Positions 45,750 to 55,200 of a stretch of 64,000 nt of DNA are shown here, one piece after another. The DNA comes from Streptomyces sp. A2-16 (lineage in GTDB: Bacteria; Actinomycetota; Actinomycetes; Streptomycetales; Streptomycetaceae). The notes beneath the pieces were generated by a model. The model worked only from the letters and a program-made list of their open reading frames with translations. It had not been told where the DNA came from and did not search any database. The stretch spans positions 6,696,001 through 6,760,000 of the forward strand of contig NZ_CP063808.1 of NCBI RefSeq assembly GCF_018128905.1, written 5' to 3'. The translations under genes were made by a program, and so were the position numbers. Positions within the stretch are counted from its first letter, which is position 1, and every line of letters begins with the position of its first letter.

Positions 45750-46697
45750 CTACTTCGCGAAACCGTCCGCCAACTCCGGCGGGGCGGCCCCCATTCGTTC
45801 ACAGGCGTCGACGACCGCCTGCTCCACGTCGTCCAGCGCACGGTCCGCCTCGATCGCCTTGGCGATCGCGCGGGCAGCGGTCTGCACGGTCAGGGCGCGG
45901 GCCGGGACGTCAAGGGCCGGCCAGGGGTCGCCCTCGACAGGCACCGCGGGCCCACCGGCCTCCCGGTAGGCACCGAGGAAACGGGACCAGTCCTCGGGCG
46001 ACAGCAGCCCACAGGCGTACCAGGCGGCGGGGCGGGCCAGGTCCCAGGCCGGTTCCCCCACGCCGAGGTCGTCGACGTCGATGAGCCGCCAGGGCCCGTC
46101 GGGGACGGGATGGCGGACGAGCTGCCCGAGATGGAGGTCGCCGTGGCAGAGGGTCGTGGTGTCCGGCATGGGCGTCTCGGCGCGGGACCAGGGCGGGAGG
46201 GTGAACCAGGCCCGGAGAACGGCGCCGACGTCCGGCCGCTGCCGCCGCCGGGCGACCTCGAGGAGACGGCCGACGGCGAGAGCGGCCTTGACCGGGCCCC
46301 TCATGGCGGGCAACCCAGGTGGGGCGGGGGTGCGGTGCAGGCGGGCGAGGAGCGTGGCCGCCGCCTCCCAGGGGGCGGCGTCGGGGTTCTCCGGGTCCAC
46401 GGGCTCGCCGTACGGCCAGAACGTGACGAGTCTGCCGTGCACATCAACGGGGTTCTGGCTCCGCGGGTCGAGGAGGATGCCGGGGAGGTGGGCGGCCGCG
46501 GCGAGACGGGGGGCCAGGTCTTCGGGGGCGGTGCCGGGGGCGTGCGCCTTCGCGACGACGCCGGCATGCCGGACCACGGTGGCGTCGGGGCGGTCGGCGA
46601 GGGTGCTGGCTCCACAGGGACACGTCACCGAGCCACGAGAGTGAGCCTCGCTTCTCACCCTGAGGGTGAGCTCGGCGAGGAGAGACTGCGATGTCAC
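45750..46697 (-). CDS. Aminoglycoside phosphotransferase-fold kinase
   Basis: A 315-residue member of the APH/choline-kinase superfamily, with the catalytic loop LCHGDLHLGQLV (Asp for transfer; Gln in place of the usual Asn) and the metal-binding LIDVDDLGVGEPAWDLARP. The family includes small-molecule kinases for many substrates, so antibiotic resistance should not be assumed. The GTG at 46697 (VTSQSLLAELTLRV) is preferred to a frame opening some 80 codons upstream inside repeat-rich DNA. The start leaves a CPC motif at residues ~27-29. Confidence 0.85.
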   Translation of the reverse strand: MTSQSLLAELTLRVRSEAHSRGSVTCPCGASTLADRPDATVVRHAGVVAKAHAPGTAPEDLAPRLAAAAHLPGILLDPRSQNPVDVHGRLVTFWPYGEPVDPENPDAAPWEAAATLLARLHRTPAPPGLPAMRGPVKAALAVGRLLEVARRRQRPDVGAVLRAWFTLPPWSRAETPMPDTTTLCHGDLHLGQLVRHPVPDGPWRLIDVDDLGVGEPAWDLARPAAWYACGLLSPEDWSRFLGAYREAGGPAVPVEGDPWPALDVPARALTVQTAARAIAKAIEADRALDDVEQAVVDACERMGAAPPELADGFAK

Positions 46698-46769
46698 GGG
46701 GCTCCCTGAGCGACGGGGGTCTGCCGACCCAGTCTGCCAGCGGCTGCGCCGGGCTGAAGCCGGGCGCCT

Positions 46770-47230
46770 ATGGGGGTGCCGGGTTCGGTTGTTGGGCGGG
46801 TGCGGGTGCGTTGCGGCTGGTCGCGCAGTTCCCCGCGCCCCTGGGGAGTTGCAGTGACCCTGCGCCAGGACGGGCCGTTCGCCCGGCACCACGGGCCGGT
46901 GGCCGGACCGAGCGCCCACGACGGGCCGCAAGCCGCGTACGGCGCGCAGGGGACGGGGTGGGGGGTGTCCGCCCGCAGCGGCCGGCGTCCGTTACTGGGC
47001 CCTTCTAAAAGCAACAGCGACCGCCGGACCGAGGACGGATACCCCCCACCCCGGCCCCGACCCCCAACACACGGAACGCGCTACATCCGCCCCCACCGGC
47101 CCGAGCAGGCCGCCGCAGGCATCCAGGGGCGCGAGGAACTGCGCAAAACGCCCGCCCCCACCCAGCCGCACCCGCATGGCCGCCCCCCGCTGAACCCCCG
47201 GAGGGCAAAGCAATGCCGGCGCAGCTCCCC
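46770..47230. repeat. Nested inverted-repeat element in a 634-bp non-coding region
   Basis: The left part contains the 33-bp dispersed element (46810-46842) and the right part a diverged copy in opposite orientation (from 47125). Inside them, 46954-46970 pairs with 47037-47053 with one mismatch. The whole region 46698-47331 has no gene I can support; its open frames lack ribosome sites. The layout resembles a non-autonomous palindromic element, though no target-site duplication was identified. Confidence 0.5.
46810..46842 (+). repeat. Dispersed 33-bp element, copy A
   Basis: This segment begins GTTGCGGCTGGTCGCGCAGT and is identical, base for base, to 63233-63265. A variant in the opposite orientation overlaps the terminator at 31227. 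From memory this sequence is a common intergenic element in Streptomyces genomes. Confidence 0.85.
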
Positions 47231-47247
47231 AGCTGCGCCGGCATTTT
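47212..47247 (+). terminator. Intrinsic terminator-like hairpin
   Basis: Bases 47212-47226 pair perfectly with 47231-47245 (15 bp, 4-base loop) and are followed by TT on the plus strand. No gene precedes it on that strand, so an unannotated transcript may end here, or it closes the repeat element. Confidence 0.6.
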
Positions 47248-47331
47248 GCCGTCCGCCGCACCCCCGTCCCCACGGGGTTTCATGGGTGGATGTCCCCGCC
47301 CGGACCGCTCTTCCGGGCCTGGGGTCGCCGC

Positions 47332-47514
47332 TCAGCGCCCCAGCATCACTCCCACGGACGACGCCTGTGTGGCCACTGTCTCCCAGCCGTCGAAGACGAC
47401 GAGGAGCAGGACCGCCAGAGGAAGGGCCATCAGCGTCGCCACCAGCGGGTGACGGCGGCCCGTACGGCGGGGCTGACGTGTGCGGGACAGTGCCCGCGGA
47501 GCCGTAAGAGCCAT
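47332..47514 (-). CDS. Small membrane protein (60 residues)
   Basis: A 60-residue product with a strongly basic N-terminus (RALSRTRQPRRTGRRHP), one hydrophobic helix (LVATLMALPLAVLLLVV) and a short polar tail. The ATG at 47514 has an excellent AGGAGAGGG site 5-6 bases upstream, which is the main reason to accept it. The basic N-terminus suggests the tail lies outside the cell. Function is unknown. Confidence 0.72.
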   Translation of the reverse strand: MALTAPRALSRTRQPRRTGRRHPLVATLMALPLAVLLLVVFDGWETVATQASSVGVMLGR

Positions 47515-47710
47515 GGTCCCTCTCCTGACCGTTCTGTTGTCGTTGGCAGCGGCGGGTGTCTGACCTCGGGGGACGAGTGCTGCACCCGCCGCTTGACCTC
47601 AAATCTAGGCGTCACGGGCTCGCCGCACGTCATGCCCTCGTACCGATTGCCGGGCCTCCCCGAGGATGAGCCATGACCAGCCGAGTACTCCCAGGGGTGG
47701 AGACGCGGAC

Positions 47711-47986
47711 CTAGGTCTCCGGGTCTTCCCGGAGGGGTCGCCCGGTCTGCCCCGCTTTCTCCGAGCTGTCCTCACGCGGCACCGGCTGCTCCACCAGCGC
47801 GAGCACCCGGGTCGCCATGAACCGGGCCGTCCGCACCACCGATCCGCTCCGCGTGACTTCGCTCACTTCCACGACCCCTCGTCGCACCGCCGTCTCCACC
47901 CGGCGGCCCGCCCTGCTCGCCACCACCTCATATGTGCGTGTCGTGTCCCCTGCGTCCACGACTATCTCCACGCGATCACCCTTCAC
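47711..47986 (-). CDS. Small conserved Streptomyces protein upstream of a Ser/Thr kinase
   Basis: A 91-residue beta-rich protein (VEIVVDAGDTTRTYEVVASR, then RRGVVEVSEVTRSGSVVRTARF) with a polar C-terminal tail. The GTG at 47986 follows an AAGGGGG site; the frame stays open upstream but without family support. It is divergent from the kinase gene, and the spacer of ~200 bp presumably carries both promoters. No family is recognised. Confidence 0.75.
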   Translation of the reverse strand: MKGDRVEIVVDAGDTTRTYEVVASRAGRRVETAVRRGVVEVSEVTRSGSVVRTARFMATRVLALVEQPVPREDSSEKAGQTGRPLREDPET

Positions 47987-48188
47987 GCGTTCAATCCCCC
48001 TTCTGGGGCGGGTGGTTGGGATCACATCCGAACCGAAGTCCGCCCGTCCTCCGGCTCCCTGACCACCCCTCAATTCTCCCACCCGGCACTGACAATCCAT
48101 CGGGACGAGAGGGCGCGGCCTCTGCGCGCGGCGGCCCGCCAATACGTAAGCTGTCGCTCGTCACACGGACCGGGCAGCGGGGATGAAC

Positions 48189-49580
48189 ATGGCGATGATG
48201 CGCCTGAGGCGCGAGGACCCGCGCGTCGTCGGCTCGTTCAGGCTTCACAGACGGCTCGGCGCGGGCGGGATGGGCGTTGTCTACCTGGGCTCCGACCGCA
48301 AGGGGCAGCGGGTCGCGCTGAAGGTCATCCGGCCGGACCTGGCCGAGGACCAGGAGTTCAGGTCGCGGTTCGCGCGCGAGGTCTCGGCGGCCCGGCGGAT
48401 CCGCGGCGGCTGCACCGCCCGACTGGTCGCGGCCGATCTGGAAGCGGACCGTCCGTGGTTCGCCACCCAGTACGTGCCCGGCCCCTCCCTCCACGACAAG
48501 GTCGCCGACGAGGGTCACCTCGGCGCCGCCGAGGTCGCCTCCATCGGGGCCGCCCTGTCCGAGGGACTCGTCGCCGTGCACGAGGCGGGGGTGGTGCACC
48601 GCGACCTCAAGCCGTCGAACATCCTCCTGTCCCCCAAGGGCCCGCGGATCATCGACTTCGGCATCGCGTGGGCGACCGGGGCCTCCACCCTCACCCATGT
48701 CGGCACGGCGGTCGGCTCCCCCGGTTTCCTCGCGCCCGAGCAGGTGCGCGGCGCCGCGGTGACTCCGGCCACGGACGTGTTCTCGCTGGGCGCGACCCTG
48801 GCGTACGCCTCGATGGGCGACTCGCCCTTCGGGCACGGCAGTTCCGAGGTGATGCTGTACCGCGTGGTGCACGAGGAGGCCCAGCTGCACGGCGTGCCGG
48901 ACGCGGTCGCCCCCCTCATCCGCGCCTGTCTGGCGAAGGACCCCGAGGAGCGGCCGAGCACCCTCCAACTGTCGCTGCGGCTCAAGGAGATCGCGGCCCG
49001 CGAGACACAGGGCCTGCCGGATCTGCGTCCGCCCAACCCGCGCGGCGGCGAAGCGGACCGGCCCACCGGACGCATCGCCGACACCTATCCGGAGCGGTCC
49101 GTTCAGCGGCGCCCCCAAGGACAGCCGGGGACGAGCGGCTCCCAGGGTGCTCCCCCGGCCCGTGGTACGGGGCAGGTCCGGGGCCAGGGCCCCGCGCGAG
49201 GCGGAAGTACCCCGCGCGGCAACGGCGTGCCGTCCTCCCGCCCCGGTTCCCGGCCCACCCCGGCCTCCTCGCGGAACACGTCCCGCTCCGGCAGCGGCAG
49301 CCGGCCCGCACCGCGCAGCGGTACCGGACGCCCGGCCGCCAGGAACACCAAGACGGGGCTGCGCCCGGCGAATCCCCGTCTCCTGCGCCAGCGGCTGTTC
49401 GTGTTCGTCGTCGTGACCCTGCTCGTGGCGCTCGGCATCGCCGCTGCCCAGGGCTGTCAGGGTCCGTCGCGCGGGCTCGGCGGCGACAGCGGCGTGGTCC
49501 GCGAACAGCGGCAGGGACAGGTGCACGCCTCGCCGGACCAGGCACCGCCGCAGCGGTCGGCCCCGGGCCCTACGGACTGA
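48189..49580 (+). CDS. Membrane-anchored Ser/Thr protein kinase
   Basis: A 463-residue Hanks-type kinase. The glycine loop is LGAGGMGVVY (23-32), the catalytic lysine K45 lies in VALKVI, and the catalytic loop HRDLKPSN, DFG and APEQ motifs are intact, so it should be active. A long Arg/Gly/Pro/Ser-rich linker leads to one membrane helix (RLFVFVVVTLLVALGIAAAQ) and a short outer tail without PASTA repeats. The ATG at 48189 is preferred over one two codons earlier because GGGGA is better spaced. Substrates are unknown. Confidence 0.9.
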   Translation: MAMMRLRREDPRVVGSFRLHRRLGAGGMGVVYLGSDRKGQRVALKVIRPDLAEDQEFRSRFAREVSAARRIRGGCTARLVAADLEADRPWFATQYVPGPSLHDKVADEGHLGAAEVASIGAALSEGLVAVHEAGVVHRDLKPSNILLSPKGPRIIDFGIAWATGASTLTHVGTAVGSPGFLAPEQVRGAAVTPATDVFSLGATLAYASMGDSPFGHGSSEVMLYRVVHEEAQLHGVPDAVAPLIRACLAKDPEERPSTLQLSLRLKEIAARETQGLPDLRPPNPRGGEADRPTGRIADTYPERSVQRRPQGQPGTSGSQGAPPARGTGQVRGQGPARGGSTPRGNGVPSSRPGSRPTPASSRNTSRSGSGSRPAPRSGTGRPAARNTKTGLRPANPRLLRQRLFVFVVVTLLVALGIAAAQGCQGPSRGLGGDSGVVREQRQGQVHASPDQAPPQRSAPGPTD

Positions 49581-49635
49581 GTACGCCGTAGGCGATGCCC
49601 AGACGGCGGGAGGCACCCACCGACCGGAACCGCGC

Positions 49636-49966
49636 TCGCCCCGCTCAAGCCGACGTTTGCCCCGCCACCACCACAGCACAGGCCGGCTTGGAACCGCCGC
49701 CAACGCCGCACAGGCCGGCAGGCGCCCGCAACCCCGCCGCTCAAGCCGCCGTTCGCCCCGCCGCCACCACCGCACAGAGCGGCAGCCGCCACCACCGCAG
49801 CACAGGCCGGCAGGCGCCCGCCGCCCCGCCGCTCAAGCCGCCGTTCGCCCCGCCGCCACCACCGCACAGGGCGGCAGCCGCCACCACCGCTGCACAGGCC
49901 GCCCTTGGCCCGACCGCCACCGGCCGCTCAGACCGGCCTTGGCCGCCCCGCCGCCATCGCCGCTCA
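49636..49966. repeat. Tandem GC-rich repeats abutting the SpoU gene stop
   Basis: A unit beginning CCGCTCAAGCCG recurs near 49641, 49737 and 49829 with spacing of 92-96 bp and internal smaller repeats (CCGCCACCACCGC). Diverged remnants continue to the stop of the methyltransferase gene (49964-49966), whose 3' sequence resembles part of the unit. The 383-bp gap 49581-49963 has no gene. Confidence 0.75.
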
Positions 49967-50782
49967 GCCCTGCGGGCGCCCCGTCGCCACCGCGTAGAAG
50001 GCGACCGCGGCCGCCGCGCCCACGTTGAGGGAGTCGACGCCGTGGGCCATCGGGATGCGGACCCATTCATCGGCGGCGACCAGGGCCTGCGTGGTCAGGC
50101 CGTCGCCCTCGGCGCCGAGCATCAGCGCGACCCGGTCCATCTTGTGCGGGGCGGCCTCGTCGAGGGTTTTGGCCTTGGCGTCCGGGGTGAGGGCGAGGAG
50201 GGTGAAACCGGCCTCGCGGACCGACTCCAGCCCCTTGGGCCAGGTGTCGAGACGGGCGTAGGGGACGGAGAAGACCGCGCCCATGGAGACCTTGACGCTG
50301 CGGCGGTACAGGGGGTCGGCGCAGTCGGGCGAGAGCAGCACCGCGTCCATGCCGAGGGCCGCCGCCGAGCGGAAGATCGCGCCGATGTTGGTGTGGTCGT
50401 TGACGGACTCCATGACCACCACACGGCGGGCGGTCTGGAGCAACTCGGCCGCCGTGGGCAGCGGTTTGCGCTGCATGGAGGCGAGCGCGCCGCGGTGCAC
50501 GTGGTAGCCGGTGACCTGTTCGGCGAGTTCCGGGCTGACGGCGTACACCGGAGCGGGGAGTTCGTCGATGACGTCGCGCATGACGTCGACCCACTTGGCG
50601 GACAGCAGCATGGAGCGCATTTCGTAGCCCGCGTCCTTCGCCCGGCGGATGACCTTCTCGCCCTCGGCGATGAACAGCCCCTCGGCCGGCTCGCGTTTGC
50701 GCCGCAGTTCGACGTCGGTCAGGCCCGTGTAGTCGTGCAGGCGCGGGTCGTCGGGATCCTCGACGGTGATGAGATCGGCCAC
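49964..50782 (-). CDS. TrmH/SpoU-family RNA 2'-O-methyltransferase
   Basis: A 272-residue SPOUT methyltransferase. It has an N-terminal substrate-binding domain (EGLFIAEGEKVIRRA) and the three SpoU motifs in order: NDHTNIGAIFRSA, LMLGAEGDGL and SLNVGAAAAVAFY. These form the knotted AdoMet site. The RNA target (23S rRNA or tRNA) cannot be fixed from sequence. The GTG at 50782 is used. Its 3' end borders a tandem repeat array. Confidence 0.92.
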   Translation of the reverse strand: MADLITVEDPDDPRLHDYTGLTDVELRRKREPAEGLFIAEGEKVIRRAKDAGYEMRSMLLSAKWVDVMRDVIDELPAPVYAVSPELAEQVTGYHVHRGALASMQRKPLPTAAELLQTARRVVVMESVNDHTNIGAIFRSAAALGMDAVLLSPDCADPLYRRSVKVSMGAVFSVPYARLDTWPKGLESVREAGFTLLALTPDAKAKTLDEAAPHKMDRVALMLGAEGDGLTTQALVAADEWVRIPMAHGVDSLNVGAAAAVAFYAVATGRPQG

Positions 50783-50846
50783 AGGGTGATACTGCCTTGT
50801 CCTGGGAGCGGTGCCAACGGCTGGGAACGGGTTGCGTTACCCCGGG

Positions 50847-52088
50847 TTACGCCGAGGGCTCGGACACCCGCGGTCCTACGGCGACGACCTCACCGATGAC
50901 GATGACGGCCGGCGGCTTCACTTCCTCGGCGACGACCACGTCGGCGACCGTGGCCAAGGTGGCGTCGACCCGGCGCTGGGCCGCCGTCGTGCCCTCCTGG
51001 ACCAGGGCGACCGGGGTGTCGGGCGACTTGCCGTGGGCGACCAGGGTCTCGGCGATCTTGCCGATCTTGTCGACGCCCATGAGGATCACGAGGGTGCCGG
51101 TGAGCCGGGCGAGCGCGGACCAGTCCACCAGGGAACGCTCGTCGTCGGGGGCGACATGGCCACTGACCACGGTGAACTCGTGAGCGACCCCGCGGTGGGT
51201 GACGGGGATGCCGGCCGCACCCGGGACCGAGATCGAGCTGGAGATGCCGGGCACGACCGTGCACGGGATGCCGGCCTCGGCGAGGGCGTGCAGCTCCTCC
51301 ATGCCACGGCCGAAGACGTAGGGGTCCCCGCCCTTCAGCCGTACGACCGACTTGCCCTGCTTGGCGTGCTCGATCAGCGCGTTGTTGATGGCCTCCTGGG
51401 CCATGAAGCGGCCGTAGGGGATCTTCGCCGCGTCGATGACCTCGACGTGCGGCGGGAGTTCGGCGAGGAGGTCGCGGGGGCCGAGGCGGTCGGCGATGAC
51501 GACGTCGGCCTCGGCGAGGAGACGGCGGCCGCGGACCGTGATCAGGTCGGGGTCGCCGGGGCCGCCGCCGACGAGGGCCACACCGGGGGTACGGCTGCGG
51601 TAGTGGGGGGCCACGAGGGTGCCGTCGCGCAGGCCCTCCACGACCGCGTCCCGGATGGCCGCCGTGTGGCGGGGGTCGCGGCCCTTCGCGTTCGTCGTGA
51701 GCACGGCGACCGTGACGCCCTCGCTGTGGCCCGTCGCCGGGGTCCAGGCGGTGGCCGCGTCGGCGTCGTCGGAGCGGACGCACCAGACGCGGTGGCGCTC
51801 GGCCTCGGCGGAGGCCGCGGTGTTCGCCTCGGGGTCGCTGGTGGCGATCAGGGCGTACCAGGCGTCGGCGAGGTCACCGGTGGCGTAGGGCCGCTTCTGC
51901 CAGGCGATCTCACCCGCGTCCGCCATCGCCTCCACCGAGGGGGTGGCCTCCGGGGACACCAGGAGCACGTCCGCGCCCGCCGCGATGAGGGCGGGGAGGC
52001 GACGCTGGGCGACCTGGCCGCCGCCGAGCACGACGACCCTGCGGCCGGTGAGGCGGAGGCCTACGGGGTAGGCGGGGTGTTCGGCCAT
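50847..52088 (-). CDS. Siroheme/corrin synthase: precorrin-2 dehydrogenase fused to uroporphyrinogen-III methyltransferase
   Basis: A 413-residue fusion of CysG type. Residues 1-150 are an NAD-binding precorrin-2 dehydrogenase (VVVLGGGQVAQRRL), and residues ~160-413 are a SUMT/CobA methyltransferase (VALVGGGPGDPDLITVRG, GGDPYVFGRGMEEL, VVPGISSSISVPGAAGIPVT). It makes precorrin-2 from uroporphyrinogen III and can oxidise it to sirohydrochlorin, a branch point of siroheme and B12. The order of domains is as in CysG. The ATG at 52088 is used; cobT lies upstream on the same strand. Confidence 0.93.
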   Translation of the reverse strand: MAEHPAYPVGLRLTGRRVVVLGGGQVAQRRLPALIAAGADVLLVSPEATPSVEAMADAGEIAWQKRPYATGDLADAWYALIATSDPEANTAASAEAERHRVWCVRSDDADAATAWTPATGHSEGVTVAVLTTNAKGRDPRHTAAIRDAVVEGLRDGTLVAPHYRSRTPGVALVGGGPGDPDLITVRGRRLLAEADVVIADRLGPRDLLAELPPHVEVIDAAKIPYGRFMAQEAINNALIEHAKQGKSVVRLKGGDPYVFGRGMEELHALAEAGIPCTVVPGISSSISVPGAAGIPVTHRGVAHEFTVVSGHVAPDDERSLVDWSALARLTGTLVILMGVDKIGKIAETLVAHGKSPDTPVALVQEGTTAAQRRVDATLATVADVVVAEEVKPPAVIVIGEVVAVGPRVSEPSA

Positions 52089-52228
52089 GAGGTGCGGCTC
52101 CTCGTCCTGGCAAGGCGATGGGTGCTACGGCGCTGGAGCAGCCCTGACGTGCAGATTTTAGAGATGGGTTCAGCGTACGGCCGGGGTGGAGTGCACGCAG
52201 GAGCGCGTACCCCACCCCGGTCGCGGGG

Positions 52229-55200
52229 TCACTTCTCGGTGACGCCCGCCGAGTCGAACGTGGCGACCTCGTGCATGGCCCGTGCCGTGCTCTGGACCAG
52301 CGGCAGGGCCAGCAGCGCGCCCGTGCCCTCGCCCAGGCGGAGGTCGAGGTCGACCAGGGGACGCAGGCCGAGCTTGTTCAGGGCGGCGACATGGCCCGGC
52401 TCCGCGCTGCGGTGACCCGCGATGCAGGCCGCGAGGACCTCCGGGGCGATCGCGCGGGCGACGAGGGCTGCGGCGCCCGCGCTGACGCCGTCGAGGATGA
52501 CCGGGGTGCGCAGGGACGCACCGCCGAGCAGCAGGCCGACCATCGCCGCGTGTTCGAAGCCGCCGATCGCCGCGAGGACGCCGATCGGGTCGGCGGGGTC
52601 AGGCTGGTGGAGTTCGATGGCGCGGCGGACGACCTCGGTCTTGCGGGCCAGGGTCTCGTCGTTGATGCCGGTGCCGCGGCCGGTGACCTCGGCGGGGTCG
52701 GTGTCCGTGAAGACCGAGATCAGGGCGGCGGACGCGGTGGTGTTCGCGATGCCCATCTCGCCCGTGAGCAGCGCCTTGTTGCCGGCCGCGACCAGGTCGC
52801 GCGCGGTCTCGATGCCCACCTCGATGGCCTGCTTGGCCTCCTCGCGGGTCATCGCGGGGCCGGTGGTCATGTCGGAGGTGCCCGCGCGCACCTTGCGGGG
52901 CAACAGGCCGGGGGTGGCCGGGAGTTCGGAGGCCACGCCGACGTCGACCACGCACACCTCGGCGCCCACCTGGCCGGCGAAGGCGTTGCAGACCGCGCCG
53001 CCGCCGAGGAAGTTGGCCACCATCTGGGCGGTCACTTCCTGCGGCCAGGGGGTGACGCCCTGGGCGTGCACGCCGTGGTCACCGGCGAAGATCGCGACGG
53101 CCGCGGGCTCCGGGATCGGCGGCGGGCACTGGCGGGAGAGCCCGGACAGCTGGGCGGAGATGATCTCCAGCATGCCCAGGGCGCCGGCCGGCTTGGTCAT
53201 CCGCTTCTGCCGCTCCCATGCCTCGCCGAGCGCCTTGGCGTCCAGCGGGCGGATCTGGGAGACGGTCTCGCCGAGCAGGTCGTGCGGCTCCTCGCCGGGC
53301 AAGGCGCGGCGGCCGTACGTCTCCTCGTGCACGACCCAGGACAGCGGACGGCGCTTGGACCAGCCGGCCTGCATCAGTTCGGGCTCTTCCGGGAACTCGT
53401 CGACGTACCCGACGCACAGGTAGGCGATGACCTCCAGGTGGTCGGGCAGGCCGAGGGCGCGGACCATCTCGCGCTCGTCGAAGAAGCTGACCCAGCCGAC
53501 GCCGAGGCCCTCGGCGCGGGCCGCGAGCCAGAGGTTCTCCACGGCGAGCGCGGCGGAGTACGGGGCCATCTGCGGCTGGGTGTGCCGGCCGAGGGTGTGG
53601 CGGCCGCCGCGGGTGGGGTCGGCGGTGACGACGATGTTCACCGGGGTCTCGAGGATGGCCTCGATCTTCAGTTCCTTGAACTGCTTGGCCCGGCCCTTGG
53701 GCAGCGACTTGGCGTACGCCTCGCGCTGGCGCTGGGCGAGGTCCTGCATCGCGGCACGCGTCTCGGCGGAGCGGATGACGACGAAGTCCCACGGCTGCGA
53801 GTGGCCGACGGAGGGGGCCGTGTGGGCGGCCTCCAGGACGCGGAGCAGCACCTCGTGCGGGATCGGGTCGCTGCGGAAGCCGTTGCGGATGTCGCGGCGC
53901 TCCCGCATGACCTTGAGGACGGCCTCGCGCTCGGCGTCGTCGTACGCGGGCGCGGCGGGGCCCGTGGACTGTCGTGCTTCTTCCACGGGGGCCGTGCTCA
54001 CTTCTTCCTGGGGTGCCTGGGTTGCCTGGGTTTCCCGGTCTTCCTGATCGGCCGCCCGGGTGTCCAGGTCGTCCGCCTGCTGGGCGAATCCGGGGTCGCC
54101 GTCGGCCTCGCGCGGGGCCGGGACCACGGGTTGCCCCGCGTCGTCCACGGGGACCGACAGCGGGTGGGGCGGGGTCGGCGCGAGGTGCGGGGTCGTCGGC
54201 ACCGATCCTTCGACCGGCACGAACTCACCCAGGGGCTGTCCCGGGTGGGGTTCCAGGGGGACTCCGGCGGGCAGCACGACGGGGGCCCCGTCGGCGCCGG
54301 GCACCGCGAACTGGGCTTGTCCGTCGGGGAGGTGGGCCGCGAGCGGCTGGGGTGCGGGTGTCTGCGGACCCTGCGGCGCCTGGTCCGGGGCGGGCGGGAA
54401 CTCCACCTGTGCCACGGGCTCCTGCACTCCCTGGGCGGGGCCCTGCGGGGCGGGCGGTGCGAGGTCGGGGGCCGGTACGAAGTGGGGGGCCTGCGGATCC
54501 TCGGTGAGCTGAGCGGCGAGGGCGGGCTCCTGGGCCTGATCGGCGACCGGCGCCACCTGCTCGGCGGGCAGTGGCTCGGAGGCCTCTGCCGCGAAGTCGC
54601 CCTCCGCGGGCGCTGGGAGGTCCTCGGTCACCGGTGCGGTGACGGCGTCCGCCGGCTGCGGAGCCTCACCGGCCTGCGCAGGAGCCTGCGGAGTTACGGC
54701 CTCGGAGGCGTCCGGGGCGGCTGCGGCGACGGCTTCTCCGACGGGGAGCGGTGCTTCCGGGGCTGCGGTCTCCGGGGCTGCGGTCTCCGGGGCGTCGACG
54801 GCTTCCTGAGCTGCGTCCGGAGCAGGCACGGTTTCCTGATCGGCTGCCGGCTCCGGAGCGACGGCGGCTTCCTGGGACGGGTCCGCCTCCTGGGACGGGT
54901 CCGCTCCCTGCACCGCGACGGCTTCCGCGTCCTGGGGCGCGGGCGTGCCCGGGGCAACAGGGGCGTCCTCGGCAGTCACCGCCTCCGGCACGACCTCTTC
55001 CGGCTCGACCTCTTCCGGCGCTGCAACGGCTTGCGGGGCGACGGCGGTTGCCGCCTCGAGCCCGTCCTGGCCGTCGTGCCCGTCCTGCCCGCCCTGTTCC
55101 TCCGTGGCCGACTCGGCTTCGGCGACCTCCGCGCCGGCGTCGGACACCGCAGCGAGGCCCTCCACGTCGGGCACGGGCCCGGGCGCGGCCACCTGCTCGG

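Noticed and set aside
45750..46697. Aminoglycoside resistance gene
   Set aside because: The kinase fold is shared by many metabolic kinases, the catalytic loop has Gln where resistance enzymes usually have Asn, and nothing nearby points to resistance.
46698..47331. Open frames in the repeat-rich gap
   Set aside because: They lack ribosome sites, their codon use is not Streptomyces-like at third positions, and they run through inverted repeats.
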